Shown piece after piece: positions 37,996-46,903 of a DNA stretch of 64,000 nucleotides. Source of the DNA: Asticcacaulis sp. ZE23SCel15. Lineage in GTDB: Bacteria; Pseudomonadota; Alphaproteobacteria; Caulobacterales; Caulobacteraceae. The position numbers and the translations under genes are program-made. The first letter of the stretch is position 1, and each line of letters opens with the position of its first letter. The DNA lies in assembly GCF_030505395.1 (NCBI RefSeq), contig NZ_CP130044.1, positions 1,535,001-1,599,000 on the forward strand. Reading direction: 5' to 3'. The notes below the pieces were generated by a model, which searched no databases, was not told the origin of the DNA, and was given only the letters and a program-made list of their open reading frames with translations.

Positions 37996-39855
37996 ATGGC
38001 CTCGGATATCCTCGCCCACACGGTGCAGGCCGCGCCGGTGGTTGGACATGCCGCGGCCATCAGCGGGCAATATGCTGTGGGGATCGTGTTTCTGACGGCG
38101 GCGGCGGTGTTTGTGCCTTTGTTTAACCGGTTCAGGATTTCGCCGGTTCTGGGGTTCCTGATGGTCGGCGTCATTTTGGGGCCGGACGGGCTGGGGCGGC
38201 TGGCCGACATGTGGCCGGTGCTGGCCAAGTTTACGGTCACCCAATCCGAAGACATCCATAATCTGGCTGAACTGGGCGTGGTGTTCCTGCTGTTTGCCAT
38301 TGGGCTGGAACTGACGTGGGAACGCCTTAAGGCCATGCGGCGGATGGTGTTCGGCCTTGGGATGCTGCAGATCATCCTGTGTACGCTGGTGCTGTTTGGG
38401 CTGTTCCTGATGATGAAGCGCCCGCCGGAAAGTGCGATCGCGCTGGCTATGGCGCTGGCCCTGTCGTCGACCGCCATGGTCATGCCGGTGCTGGCGGAAC
38501 TGAAAAAGCTCAACACCGCCACCGGCCGCAGCGTGTTTTCTGTTCTGCTGGCGCAGGATCTGGCGGTGGCCCCGATCCTGATTACGGTCATTGTGCTGGC
38601 GGGCGGCGAAGGCGGGCCGACCGGGGTGCAGGGGGTTCTGGCCATCATTCCGTCGATTGTGGTTATGGCGCTGCTGGTGCTGGGTGGGCGGATGCTGCTG
38701 CGGCCATTGTTTAAATCGGCGGCCCTGACGAAGAGTCCCGAAATCTTCATGGCGGCGTGTTTGTTAGTGGTGCTGATGTCAGGGCAGGCGGCGGTCATGG
38801 CGGGCCTGTCCATGGCCATGGGCGCGTTTGTCGGCGGGCTGCTGCTGGCCGAGACCGAATACCGGCGCGAAATTGAGCTGATGATTGAGCCGTTTAAGGG
38901 GCTGCTGCTGGGGCTGTTTTTCGTTACCGTCGGGGCGCGGCTCGATATCGATGCGGTTCTCGCTTCGCCGGTACTGGTTCTGGCGCTGGCGGGCGGACTG
39001 ATCGCGCTTAAGGCGGTGGTGGTCTATCCTCTGGCGCGGCTTTATGGCCTGCCGCGGGCGGCAGCGCTGGAAGTCGCCGCCCTGCTGGGGCCGGCAGGGG
39101 AGTTCGCGTTCGTCATCATCGATGAGGGCATGGGCCGCAACCTGATCGATCCGCAAATAGGTCAGGCGATCATTCTGGCGGCGATCATTAGCCTGTTTTT
39201 GCTGCCGGTGATCGGCTCAACCGTGACCCGGTTTACCAAACGCATCAGCCCGCAAAAGGAAGCCGAACCGTCGGCAGCCCCCGACATTATCACCGAAGTT
39301 CCCAATGACGTGCTGGTGGTCGGATATGGCCGCGTCGGGGAATTGGTGGTCGATATGCTGGGGCGGCACAATATCAGCTTCACGATCGTCGATGTGAACC
39401 CAAGGGTGACGTCGCGGGCGCGGTCGCAACACCTAGAGACCTGGTATGGTGATGCGTCCAATGTCGAGTTTCTGGCGCGATTGGGGCTTGAGCACCGCAA
39501 AGCGGTGGTGGTGACGGTATCGAACGCCGCCTTTACCGATAATGTCGTCAAGGCCGTGCGGTCATTACGCGACGATATCTGCCTGATCGCGCGCGCACGG
39601 GACGCCCACCATGCCGAGCGGCTGTATGAGTTGGGCGTGACGGACGCGGTGCCGGAAACGATTGAGGCGTCGCTGCAACTGGCCGAAAACACGCTGGTCG
39701 ATCTGGGGGTGCCGATGGGGCTGGTGCTGGCCTCGATCCACGACAAGCGCGATGAGTTCCGGGCGCGTCTGGCCGCTCATGCGCCGGAAGGGCGGGCATC
39801 GAGGGTGCTGCGCTCAACCAAACGCGAGCCTAAGCCCACGGAAAAGGTGGTTTAG
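37996..39855 (+). CDS. Kef-type monovalent cation:proton antiporter (CPA2) with TrkA-N domain
   Basis: The 619-residue protein has about twelve membrane helices in residues 25-405 with NLAELGVVFLLFAIGLEL and QDLAVAP blocks of CPA2 transporters, then a nucleotide-binding Rossmann domain (VLVVGYGRVGELVVDML, about 430-560) and a basic tail. It resembles glutathione-gated KefB/KefC, exchanging K+ for H+ across the inner membrane. AAGGA precedes the ATG. Its stop overlaps the convergent downstream gene by four bases. Confidence 0.9.
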   Translation: MASDILAHTVQAAPVVGHAAAISGQYAVGIVFLTAAAVFVPLFNRFRISPVLGFLMVGVILGPDGLGRLADMWPVLAKFTVTQSEDIHNLAELGVVFLLFAIGLELTWERLKAMRRMVFGLGMLQIILCTLVLFGLFLMMKRPPESAIALAMALALSSTAMVMPVLAELKKLNTATGRSVFSVLLAQDLAVAPILITVIVLAGGEGGPTGVQGVLAIIPSIVVMALLVLGGRMLLRPLFKSAALTKSPEIFMAACLLVVLMSGQAAVMAGLSMAMGAFVGGLLLAETEYRREIELMIEPFKGLLLGLFFVTVGARLDIDAVLASPVLVLALAGGLIALKAVVVYPLARLYGLPRAAALEVAALLGPAGEFAFVIIDEGMGRNLIDPQIGQAIILAAIISLFLLPVIGSTVTRFTKRISPQKEAEPSAAPDIITEVPNDVLVVGYGRVGELVVDMLGRHNISFTIVDVNPRVTSRARSQHLETWYGDASNVEFLARLGLEHRKAVVVTVSNAAFTDNVVKAVRSLRDDICLIARARDAHHAERLYELGVTDAVPETIEASLQLAENTLVDLGVPMGLVLASIHDKRDEFRARLAAHAPEGRASRVLRSTKREPKPTEKVV

Positions 39856-40613
39856 CCCTTAGCGCCATGCCCGTTTTCCAGGCGGGTGCGCAAACTGTCG
39901 ATCTCATGGAAAAAGCGCTTGCGGATTTCGGCCGCGAACGGGTTGTCGCGCTCAATCGACATAAACAGCTCATCACTGTCGCCGGACACCAAACCAACAC
40001 CTTGCATCAGCAAGTCATAAGAACGCGTGGTGTGTTCGGTCGGTAGCGGGCCCATGCCATTGAGCACCTTGGCGATCAGGTGGGTCAGGCCCTGCACGGC
40101 GGCAAGCGCGCGGTCATGAACTTCGGGGGTGGTCACTGACACCTTGAGGTCGAGTGTTTTCTCAAGAAACTTTACAATCGGCGGCAGGTGGCGCACCCGC
40201 ACCGGGCAGACGACGATTTCCATATTGTGGATGCCGTAACGCGCTGACTGCGGCCCGAACAGCGGATGGGTGCACAGAACGCACACGGATTTGGGCAGGG
40301 CGTCGGTCAGCCACTGGGCCGGGTTGACCTTAACCGAGCCGACATCGATGACCAGCGCATTGAGCGGCACATGGGGCGCGATCTGTTCAGCCAGCGCTTT
40401 CAGCGTGCGGATAGGGGTCGCCAGAATAACGATCTTATTGGCGGCGGCTTCCTCTAACGAGACCAGTTCGACATTGTGGCGTTTGGCATAGGCTTTGGCT
40501 TCGGGGGAGGGGTCATAGGCCCGTATGTCAAAGTAAGGCGACAGATGGCGCACAATCAGGCGGCCAAATGCGCCGAGACCAAACAAACCGAGCTTATGAA
40601 CTTTTTTAGGCAC
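39852..40613 (-). CDS. Prephenate/arogenate dehydrogenase-like protein
   Basis: A Rossmann-fold protein (LGLFGLGAFGRLIV) followed by HPLFGPQSARYG and the all-helical dimerisation part of the TyrA family. It would oxidise prephenate or arogenate for tyrosine synthesis. The pattern is nearer the arogenate branch. The start is uncertain: no ATG fits, so GTG at 40611-40613 (VPKKVHKLGLFG) is proposed, giving 253 residues; the open frame runs further to 40805 but that part does not look like the family. Whether it is the main TyrA of the cell cannot be seen. Confidence 0.75.
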   Translation of the reverse strand: MPKKVHKLGLFGLGAFGRLIVRHLSPYFDIRAYDPSPEAKAYAKRHNVELVSLEEAAANKIVILATPIRTLKALAEQIAPHVPLNALVIDVGSVKVNPAQWLTDALPKSVCVLCTHPLFGPQSARYGIHNMEIVVCPVRVRHLPPIVKFLEKTLDLKVSVTTPEVHDRALAAVQGLTHLIAKVLNGMGPLPTEHTTRSYDLLMQGVGLVSGDSDELFMSIERDNPFAAEIRKRFFHEIDSLRTRLENGHGAKG

Positions 40614-40926
40614 GCAACGCCGCCGTATATAGTTGAGGAGGGTCGCCTTGGTAACACATCGCCAAAGTTGAGGCGAGGTGAAAGGGTCGTAAATCTTACG
40701 AAAGCGTAAGCTTTTATACGAAACGAGCGGGGTTGCATAAAAACTTATACCAAACGCCGGTATTAAATTGCAAAAAGCAGCCTTAAACCCGGCTCTTGCG
40801 TGCAAAAAAGCGCCCTAATTTGATGTCTTTGCTTATTTGTTGCGGGTGCAACAATGTAGAGCGTGGCAAATACTGTCCGGCGGCAAGTTGTATCATTTAA
40901 TACTACTTGCCGCCAAGTTCGCCGGG

Positions 40927-41583
40927 TTACTGGCGGCGTTTTTTGCCCTTGCCGTCGCGCGGAGCTTCAAGGGCCTGCTGCATCGGCGTTTTAGACAGCG
41001 TGTCGAGGGTCAGGGCGCCGTCGACATCCTTATCCAGCAGACGGAACCGCGCCAGAGAGGCGGCCTCCCATTCGGCGGCGGTGATCTTGAAGTCGAAATT
41101 GGCGTCGGCGCCGCGCACGGGCTGCGGCTCATTGATCAGGCTGAACTGGGCCGCCCCGGTGATCTGGCGCTGATAGGGCTGGTTGGTCAGGGGCTTGCCT
41201 TCGGCGTCAGTGGTGCGGCCTTTGGGTGGTTGGGTGATCATCGGCACATGCGCCAGGATTTCAGGCGCCAGTTCTTCCTCATATCGCGTATTTTCCGGTG
41301 AGGAGATCGCACCATTTTCGTCTTTATCGATGATGGTGAAATAGCGTTTGGCGTCGGCCACGTACTCTGCCCGTGTCAGTTTGCCATCACCGTCAGCATC
41401 GGCTTTTTTGAACCAGTCGGCAACCGGATAGGGGGCCGGGGTTTTGGCGCGAAAAACCTCACCCGACGGGCTAAAGAAAATCTGATTGATTACGGGGCGG
41501 GCAGGGCCACCTTCGGGTGGCATTTGCGCGACTGCGGGGGCCGTCAACGCCAGCAAAGGCAGGAACAGATAAAAGCGGGTCAT
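40927..41583 (-). CDS. Exported EF-hand calcium-binding protein
   Basis: The 218-residue protein has a signal peptide (MTRFYLFLPLLALTAPAVAQ). Four EF-hand-like loops are seen: DADGDGKLTRAE, DKDENGAIS, DANFDFKITAAE and DKDVDGALT; the third has lost some ligands (Phe at position 4). Expected to bind calcium in the periplasm. The C-terminus is Lys/Arg-rich. It is divergent from another EF-hand gene at 41898 across a 314-base AT-rich gap. Confidence 0.8.
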   Translation of the reverse strand: MTRFYLFLPLLALTAPAVAQMPPEGGPARPVINQIFFSPSGEVFRAKTPAPYPVADWFKKADADGDGKLTRAEYVADAKRYFTIIDKDENGAISSPENTRYEEELAPEILAHVPMITQPPKGRTTDAEGKPLTNQPYQRQITGAAQFSLINEPQPVRGADANFDFKITAAEWEAASLARFRLLDKDVDGALTLDTLSKTPMQQALEAPRDGKGKKRRQ

Positions 41584-41897
41584 GGGTTATTCCGTTATCA
41601 GTAAACGTATTTAATTAAGCCGATCTGTGCGGGGATTTCATGGTGATTTGATGTCCGCAAGGAAATAATAAGGGGGAGTGAGAAAATTGTGCATACGGGC
41701 AAAATTTGCCGGATAGTAAGGATGCATTTTTGTGTATTCGTTGAAACAAAGCTTTGTTTATTTCCAATATATAGGTGCTCATTGCCATGATTTTGTGTAG
41801 ATATTGAAATGGTTGTTAATTCAACGGGTTGTTAAGTAAGTTCTGGCCTTTTTTAGGTGTTTTGGCAATTGGGCTGAAACTCTAAAAGGAGGTACAT
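41584..41897. other. Intergenic region between two EF-hand genes
   Basis: A 314-base AT-rich stretch with no convincing gene. It holds a 16-base perfect palindrome at 41744-41759 and the AAAAGGAGG ribosome-binding site of the right-hand gene at about 41884-41892. It must contain both divergent promoters. Confidence 0.6.
41744..41759. promoter_or_regulatory. Perfect 16-base palindrome, candidate operator
   Basis: AAACAAAGCTTTGTTT lies near the middle of the gap between the divergent EF-hand genes. A dimeric regulator controlling one or both genes could bind here. No known site is matched. Confidence 0.45.
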
Positions 41898-42662
41898 ATG
41901 CAGATCGGTAGTTCGACATCTGCCTATTCCGGCACCGCCCTATCGCAGATGCATTCAAAACTGTTCAGCAGTATTGATGCCGACGGGGACGGTAAAATGA
42001 CCCTGGAGGAACTGGAATCTTCGCAGGCCACCAGTAAATCAGGTAAGGCGCAGTCCAGCACTTCGGCATCGTCTTCGGCGAGCGCTTCGGCGGCTGAACG
42101 GTTCTTGGTCATGGATACTGACGGTGACGGTTCAGTCACCGAAGACGAAGGTCTGGCGTTTTTCACCAGTTCTATGTCGTCGGAGACCATGGGTGGCATG
42201 TTGCAGGCCCAAGAAGCTGGCCAACAAGAAGGGACACGTCCGTCCGGCCCGCCGCCCGCCGGTGGTGGCGGTCAGGAGCCCCAAACTTTTGATGAGCTGG
42301 ACATCAATCAGGACGGCACGGTTAGTCTTGATGAAATGCTGGCCTCATCAGAATCCGAGGACAGTGCCGACACATCCATGATCGAGGAACTGTTCAGTCA
42401 CATGGATGCCGACGGCGATGGCTCGGTAACTGAGGACGAAAAAACGGCCTTTGATGAAGCCATGAAGGCTAATGGCCCGCCGAAGGGGCCGCCGCCCCAA
42501 ATGACTGAGGCCACATCCGCGACATCGACCACGAGCGATACGGCTACAAGTGATGAAACGGCGTCTAAAATCGCCAACCTGACCGCCCAGTGGATGACCT
42601 CGGTCTATCAGGCTCTGTCGGAAGGCACAAAGCAGACCTCGACCACGTCGGTGGCGGCGTAA
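41898..42662 (+). CDS. EF-hand protein without signal peptide
   Basis: A 254-residue, Ser/Thr- and acid-rich protein starting MQIGSSTSAYSG. Four canonical EF-hand loops: DADGDGKMTLEE (near 28), DTDGDGSVTEDE (near 74), DINQDGTVSLDE (near 135) and DADGDGSVTEDE (near 172). Linkers are low-complexity (Ser/Ala, Pro/Gly). There is no Sec or Tat signal, so it is cytosolic or leaves by another route. The N-terminal SSTSAYSG style resembles proteins exported by type I or flagellar-type systems, but that is a guess. Strong AGGAGG site. Confidence 0.8.
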   Translation: MQIGSSTSAYSGTALSQMHSKLFSSIDADGDGKMTLEELESSQATSKSGKAQSSTSASSSASASAAERFLVMDTDGDGSVTEDEGLAFFTSSMSSETMGGMLQAQEAGQQEGTRPSGPPPAGGGGQEPQTFDELDINQDGTVSLDEMLASSESEDSADTSMIEELFSHMDADGDGSVTEDEKTAFDEAMKANGPPKGPPPQMTEATSATSTTSDTATSDETASKIANLTAQWMTSVYQALSEGTKQTSTTSVAA

Positions 42663-42665
42663 AAG

Positions 42666-42706
42666 CGCATGCCAAAAAGTGTGCAGCGGTTTTTGGAAAC
42701 AATGCA
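42666..42706. repeat. Dispersed palindromic repeat, copy 3 (degenerate)
   Basis: GCGCATGCCAAAAAG, then GCGGTTTTTGG and an AATGC end: same element as copies 1, 2 and 4, in the orientation of copy 4 but with decayed outer arms. It starts three bases after the EF-hand gene stop. Confidence 0.7.
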
Positions 42707-42722
42707 CGTCTGTAAAGTGAGA

Positions 42723-42747
42723 ACGAGCCAGAACGGCTCGTTTTTTT
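42723..42747 (+). terminator. Rho-independent terminator after the EF-hand gene
   Basis: Arms ACGAGCC/GGCTCGT with a 5-base loop, followed by seven T. It lies between the repeat and the MpaB-like gene. Confidence 0.85.
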
Positions 42748-42772
42748 ACGAATACGGTATTAGGCTGCGGGC

Positions 42773-43702
42773 ATGGTGACGAATATCATTCCTGACCGCC
42801 TGCCTTTGCCCGCACCGTTGCAGCGCAGCCTCGACCGCACGGGGTTGCGTCTTCTGCAACCGGATGGCGGGCCCACAATCGATTTTCGCCTTCCCGCAGG
42901 TGAAGCCGCTCTGGTCGGGCCGGACTCGGTCTCTTGGCGGGTATTCAAAAATCCGGTCAGCTTGTTTATCGGCGGGGTAGCGGCGGTTATTCTGGAACTA
43001 GCCGAACCCGGTGTGCGTTCCGGTGTATGGGAACATTCCACGTTTCGTACCGATCCGATGACCCGCCTGCAACGGACAGGCCTGGCGGCGATGGTGACCG
43101 TCTATGGCGCCCAAAGCATAGCCCGCCCGATGATCGAAAGGGTGGTGCGCCGTCATGACCGGGTGAGCGGCCATCTGCCTGATGGCCAGCGCTACCGCGC
43201 CAATGATGTAGCCTTTCTTGATTGGGTGCAGGCGACGGCGACGTTCGGATTTGGTGAAGCCTATAGCCGTTATGTTGCACGCTTGAGTGCGGCGGATATG
43301 GACCGGCTGTTTGCTGAGGCGAAGGTTTCGGCGGGACTTTATGGCGCAACCGGCGCGCCGGCAAGCTGGGCGCAGTGGCAGGCTCAGCTTGAGACCATGA
43401 AGGCGCGTCTAGAGCCCCATCCGATTGTCCATGAATTTTTAGACATTATCCACCGCGCCGAAGCCTTTCCGGGCGTGCTGAAAGCCGTGCAACCGATGCT
43501 GATCCGGGCCGCCGTCGATATGACACCGGATTGGGTGCGCGCCCGATTGGGGTTGAACGAGCAGGGGCTTAAACCGTGGGAGCGGCCGTTGGTGCATCTG
43601 GCGGGGATTATGGCCGACCGCATCGTACTGCCGTCAGGTCCGGCGGTACAGTCGTGTCTTAGGCTCGGTCTGCCGCAGGATTATCTTTATCGTCGGGTTT
43701 AA
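42773..43702 (+). CDS. DUF2236 (MpaB-like) oxygenase-family protein
   Basis: The 309-residue protein carries the DUF2236 pattern: DSVSWRVFKNP, a hydrophobic helix, LAEPGVRSGVWEHSTFRTDP, then RRHDRVSG and DFLDWVQAT-type segments (FLDWVQATATFGF). Related MpaB/Lcp-type proteins are heme oxygenases; His in RRHDRV and the GVWEHS region would be ligands to test. The substrate is unknown. It ends overlapping the convergent gene at 43699. Confidence 0.75.
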   Translation: MVTNIIPDRLPLPAPLQRSLDRTGLRLLQPDGGPTIDFRLPAGEAALVGPDSVSWRVFKNPVSLFIGGVAAVILELAEPGVRSGVWEHSTFRTDPMTRLQRTGLAAMVTVYGAQSIARPMIERVVRRHDRVSGHLPDGQRYRANDVAFLDWVQATATFGFGEAYSRYVARLSAADMDRLFAEAKVSAGLYGATGAPASWAQWQAQLETMKARLEPHPIVHEFLDIIHRAEAFPGVLKAVQPMLIRAAVDMTPDWVRARLGLNEQGLKPWERPLVHLAGIMADRIVLPSGPAVQSCLRLGLPQDYLYRRV

Positions 43703-43935
43703 TCCTCAAGCCTTTGCCATTCGCGGCGGATATTGGCCCAGGCATAATCGAGCAACAGATAGTAAACCACCGTCATGACGTAGCGGATCGTGTCCACGGC
43801 CCAAAAATACTGAGCCATCATGGCAAGGGACAGGGTCGCGACCATGACCCAGGCGGCGATCATCAGTTTTTTGGGCATATATAGGCGGGACAAAAACGAC
43901 ATAGGCCAGACCGTGATTTGAATTGACGCACTCAC
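43699..43935 (-). CDS. Small hypothetical membrane protein
   Basis: A 78-residue protein with two membrane helices (about residues 23-43 and 48-66) and a basic, charged C-terminus (RREWQRLED). Met12 (MSFLSRLYMPK) at 43902 is an alternative start and fits the positive-inside rule. Unknown family. The stop overlaps the convergent MpaB-like gene. Confidence 0.55.
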   Translation of the reverse strand: MSASIQITVWPMSFLSRLYMPKKLMIAAWVMVATLSLAMMAQYFWAVDTIRYVMTVVYYLLLDYAWANIRREWQRLED

Positions 43936-44111
43936 AGCTTATCAAAACGTCATTTCCGGGACGTTAAAACTTATAAGCGGTGCACAAAAATGTCAGTAAG
44001 ATGAAATTTCGACCAAAGTCGGGCTACCCTACTGATTTTTTATGGACAGGCGTCTAAGTGATCTCGTGTCGCTGCGGCAGGGTCGCGACAGATAAGGCTT
44101 TGGTTAGGTTG

Positions 44112-44543
44112 ATGAACGTAAGTTTAGCGGATGATGCGGCATGGGCCGAAGGTATAGCTGAGAACGGTCTGCGGGTTCTGGTGGTTGATGATAATCGTCA
44201 GTCGGCGATGACGCTGAAATGGGCGATCGAAGGCTGGGGCGATGAAGTTGTGGCCTGCTATGACGGCCCGACCGCCCTGCAGATCGCGCATGAGTTCAAG
44301 CCCGAAGTGATCCTGCTTGATATCGGCATGCCGGGCATGGATGGCATTGCGGTCTGTCAGGCCCTGCGCTCCGCGCATGAGACCCGCAGCGTGAAAATTA
44401 TAGCCCAGACTGGCTGGGGCGATGACGCCATGCGCCGTAAAACCGCCGAAGCGGGTTTTGATCTGCATCTCGTTAAGCCGGTCAATTTCGATGTCCTGGG
44501 CGATATGCTGGCCTTGCTGCGTATGTTGCCAAAATCGGCCTGA
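44112..44543 (+). CDS. Single-domain response regulator
   Basis: A 143-residue CheY-like receiver: VVDDN (acidic pair), phospho-Asp70 in VILLDIGMPG, Thr100 (AQTGW) and Lys122 (LVKPV). No output domain follows. ATG 44112 is chosen because the receiver begins about 20 residues later and AGG precedes it; the frame is open to 44058. The nearest kinase gene is 10 kb away. It may act in phosphorelay or by protein contact. Confidence 0.85.
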   Translation: MNVSLADDAAWAEGIAENGLRVLVVDDNRQSAMTLKWAIEGWGDEVVACYDGPTALQIAHEFKPEVILLDIGMPGMDGIAVCQALRSAHETRSVKIIAQTGWGDDAMRRKTAEAGFDLHLVKPVNFDVLGDMLALLRMLPKSA

Positions 44544-44592
44544 ATGTGAACCGATCCGGTCATCCCAACGAATAAGCATCAGGAGAATAATC

Positions 44593-45147
44593 ATGCGCAA
44601 AGCTATGAGTGTAATCATGCCCGCGGCGCTTCTGGGCGTGGCGATTCTGGTCAGTGGCTGTTCGACCCTGTCGCGCGGACCAGTCGGGAATATGGCTGTG
44701 CCGCAGCCTGCCAAGGCCGTCGATATCGCCCGCTATCAGGGCCTGTGGTATGAAATTGCCCGTTATGAAAACGGCTTTGAAAAGGGCTGCGAAGCGGTCA
44801 CGGCGCAGTATGGCCCCTTACCGGATGGTAAGATTGAGGTGATCAACACCTGCCACAAAGGCGCAGTCGACGGTCCCGTCTCCACCGCTAAGGGCAAGGC
44901 TAAGGTTGTAGATGGCAGCCAGAATGCCAAGCTTAAGGTGTCGTTCTTTGGCCCATTCTATGGGGATTACTGGGTGCTGGATCGGGCCGATGACTATAGC
45001 TGGGCGATTGTCGGTGAGCCGTCCGGGCGATATTTATGGATCTTAAGCCGCACCGCCAATCTGTCTGAGGCTGACCGCAACACGCTTTTCACGCGCGCGG
45101 GTGAGCTTGGGTACAATACGGCGCTGATCCGTCCGGTTAAGCACTAA
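44593..45147 (+). CDS. blc: Outer membrane lipocalin (Blc type)
   Basis: The 184-residue lipoprotein has lipobox LVSGC with Cys23. The lipocalin signature YQGLWYEIARYEN follows, then DYWVLDRADDYSWAIVGEP and RYLWILSRT, all typical of bacterial lipocalin Blc, which carries fatty acids or lysophospholipids at the envelope. AGGAGA lies upstream of ATG 44593. The gene is 49 bases after the response regulator. Confidence 0.9.
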   Translation: MRKAMSVIMPAALLGVAILVSGCSTLSRGPVGNMAVPQPAKAVDIARYQGLWYEIARYENGFEKGCEAVTAQYGPLPDGKIEVINTCHKGAVDGPVSTAKGKAKVVDGSQNAKLKVSFFGPFYGDYWVLDRADDYSWAIVGEPSGRYLWILSRTANLSEADRNTLFTRAGELGYNTALIRPVKH

Positions 45148-45206
45148 GCTTATTGAATTTTTGCATATGGGTGGGCCACTGTACCCTGTGTTAACAGAGG
45201 GGCATC

Positions 45207-46127
45207 ATGGCTGACATCGGCTACAACATACTGATTAATAACCGCTCAGGCACGGTGCTCAATATGGGGCAGCCTGCGATTGAGAGCGCGATTGAGGCCA
45301 GCGGCATCACGGTTGCGGAACTGTGTTTCTGTGAGCCCGAAGATATGGCGCAAACGCTAATGCGGATGGCCAAGTCAGATGCCCCGCTGCTGATCGGCGG
45401 GGGCGATGGTACCATCCGCGAAACGGCGGCCGCTCTGGTGGGTAAGAAAAAAGCCTTTGGCGTTTTGCCGTTCGGCACCATGAACCTGATGGCTAAGGAT
45501 CTGAACCTCAATTCGCTTCAGGCGGCACTTTCAGCCTACGGCGAAGGTCACGAGATTCAGGATGTTGATGCGGGTTATGTCAACGGCGAGATATTCCTGT
45601 GTTGCGCCAGTATCGGCACCATGCCGCAGGCGTCGGTGTTTCGCGAAGAAAACCGCACCCGCTATAATTTCCTGCTGATTCCGCGCCTGTTTCTGTTTGT
45701 GGTTGATCATCTGGATAAGAACAAACGCCAGCGCATCAGGCTTCAGATCGACGGGGCGCGGCTAAAGTTCCGGGCGGCGGCCGTGGTGATTTCCAACAAC
45801 CGCTTTGCCGAAACCACAAGCTGGACCGAAAGCAATTTTAAGCGCCAGTCTCTGCAAGGCGGCGAACTGGCCATCTATGCCTCGACCACTAAGTCGCGTC
45901 TGTCGCATTTACGACTATTGCTGCGGCTGATAGTGGGGAACTGGCTGAAAGATCCCGACATGTCCGAGCAGGTCGGTAAGCGCATGACGCTCACCACCCA
46001 CCGTAAAAAGGAACTGGTGTCGATTGATGGTGAGGTCGCCGAACTGATGACGCCGCTGGTGTTTACGATTAAGCCGCGCTATATCCAGATGCTGGTCCCG
46101 TTGCCCCAAGATGCGGAGGCGGCATGA
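45207..46127 (+). CDS. Diacylglycerol kinase family lipid kinase
   Basis: A 306-residue protein with the catalytic motif IGGGDGTIRETA and FGVLPFGTMNLMAKDL of the DAGK/YegS/sphingosine kinase family. It phosphorylates a lipid at the inner face of the membrane. The stop overlaps the phosphoesterase start by four bases (ATGA), so a kinase/phosphatase-type pair on lipids is suggested. Confidence 0.85.
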   Translation: MADIGYNILINNRSGTVLNMGQPAIESAIEASGITVAELCFCEPEDMAQTLMRMAKSDAPLLIGGGDGTIRETAAALVGKKKAFGVLPFGTMNLMAKDLNLNSLQAALSAYGEGHEIQDVDAGYVNGEIFLCCASIGTMPQASVFREENRTRYNFLLIPRLFLFVVDHLDKNKRQRIRLQIDGARLKFRAAAVVISNNRFAETTSWTESNFKRQSLQGGELAIYASTTKSRLSHLRLLLRLIVGNWLKDPDMSEQVGKRMTLTTHRKKELVSIDGEVAELMTPLVFTIKPRYIQMLVPLPQDAEAA

Positions 46128-46894
46128 AGATAGGCCATATTTCCGACCTGCATTTCGGCGCTCACGAAGATGAGGTGCGCGATGCGCTGCTGGCGCATCT
46201 GAACGAGGCGGAGCTTGATCTGGTCATTGCCAGCGGTGATATCACCCAGTCGGCGACGGTCGATGAGTTTGAGCAGGCCCAAGCCTTCTTTTCGCGCCTG
46301 ACCTGTCCGCTGTTGTGCATCCCCGGTAATCACGACCTGCCGGGCATGGATTTTGCACGCTTCATCAGCCCGTTTGGACGCTATAAGCGGTTTATCGCTC
46401 AGGAACTGAACCCACAGTTTCAGTCGGCGCTGGTGCAGGTTAAGGGCATCAATTCGGCCCGCATGATTTTGCCGCACTGGAACTGGGCCAATGGCTCGAT
46501 CAGCCGCACCCAATGTCGTGATATCAAACGCACTTTTGCGGCCTCTACTGCGCCGTGGCGGGTGGTCACGGTTCATCATCCGGCCATGAATTCCAAGGAC
46601 TTTCCACTCGATGTCAGCCTTTATAACGTCAGGCGGTTTTTATCGGCGGTCGATGAGGCTAAGGTCGATGTCGTGCTGGCCGGACATCAGCACCACGCCT
46701 ATATCGAACCGCGCGTCATGGACGGCCACACAACCCTGTTTCTTAATGCCTCGACCGGCATGTCCCATCGCATCCGCCGGCAGCCGCACGGCTTTAATAT
46801 CCTGAATTTCGCGCCGACCAGCGTGCGTATCGATATGCTCAGATATGACAAGGGCTCCTTTACGATCTTTGAAGCCATGAGTTATAGTAAGTAG
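46124..46894 (+). CDS. Metallophosphoesterase
   Basis: A 256-residue calcineurin-like enzyme with all metal motifs: SDLHFG, ASGDITQ, PGNHD, VTVHHP and AGHQHH. The two-metal site hydrolyses phosphoesters. No signal peptide, so it is cytosolic. Coupled to the lipid kinase. Substrate could be a nucleotide or phospholipid; not decided by sequence. Confidence 0.87.
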   Translation: MKIGHISDLHFGAHEDEVRDALLAHLNEAELDLVIASGDITQSATVDEFEQAQAFFSRLTCPLLCIPGNHDLPGMDFARFISPFGRYKRFIAQELNPQFQSALVQVKGINSARMILPHWNWANGSISRTQCRDIKRTFAASTAPWRVVTVHHPAMNSKDFPLDVSLYNVRRFLSAVDEAKVDVVLAGHQHHAYIEPRVMDGHTTLFLNASTGMSHRIRRQPHGFNILNFAPTSVRIDMLRYDKGSFTIFEAMSYSK

Positions 46895-46903
46895 GTTTAT
46901 CAC

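Noticed and set aside
39852-40805. Prephenate-dehydrogenase-like gene starting at 40805
   Set aside because: The first 60 or so codons of this frame are not like the family and lie in AT-rich promoter-type DNA; a GTG at 40613 fits better.
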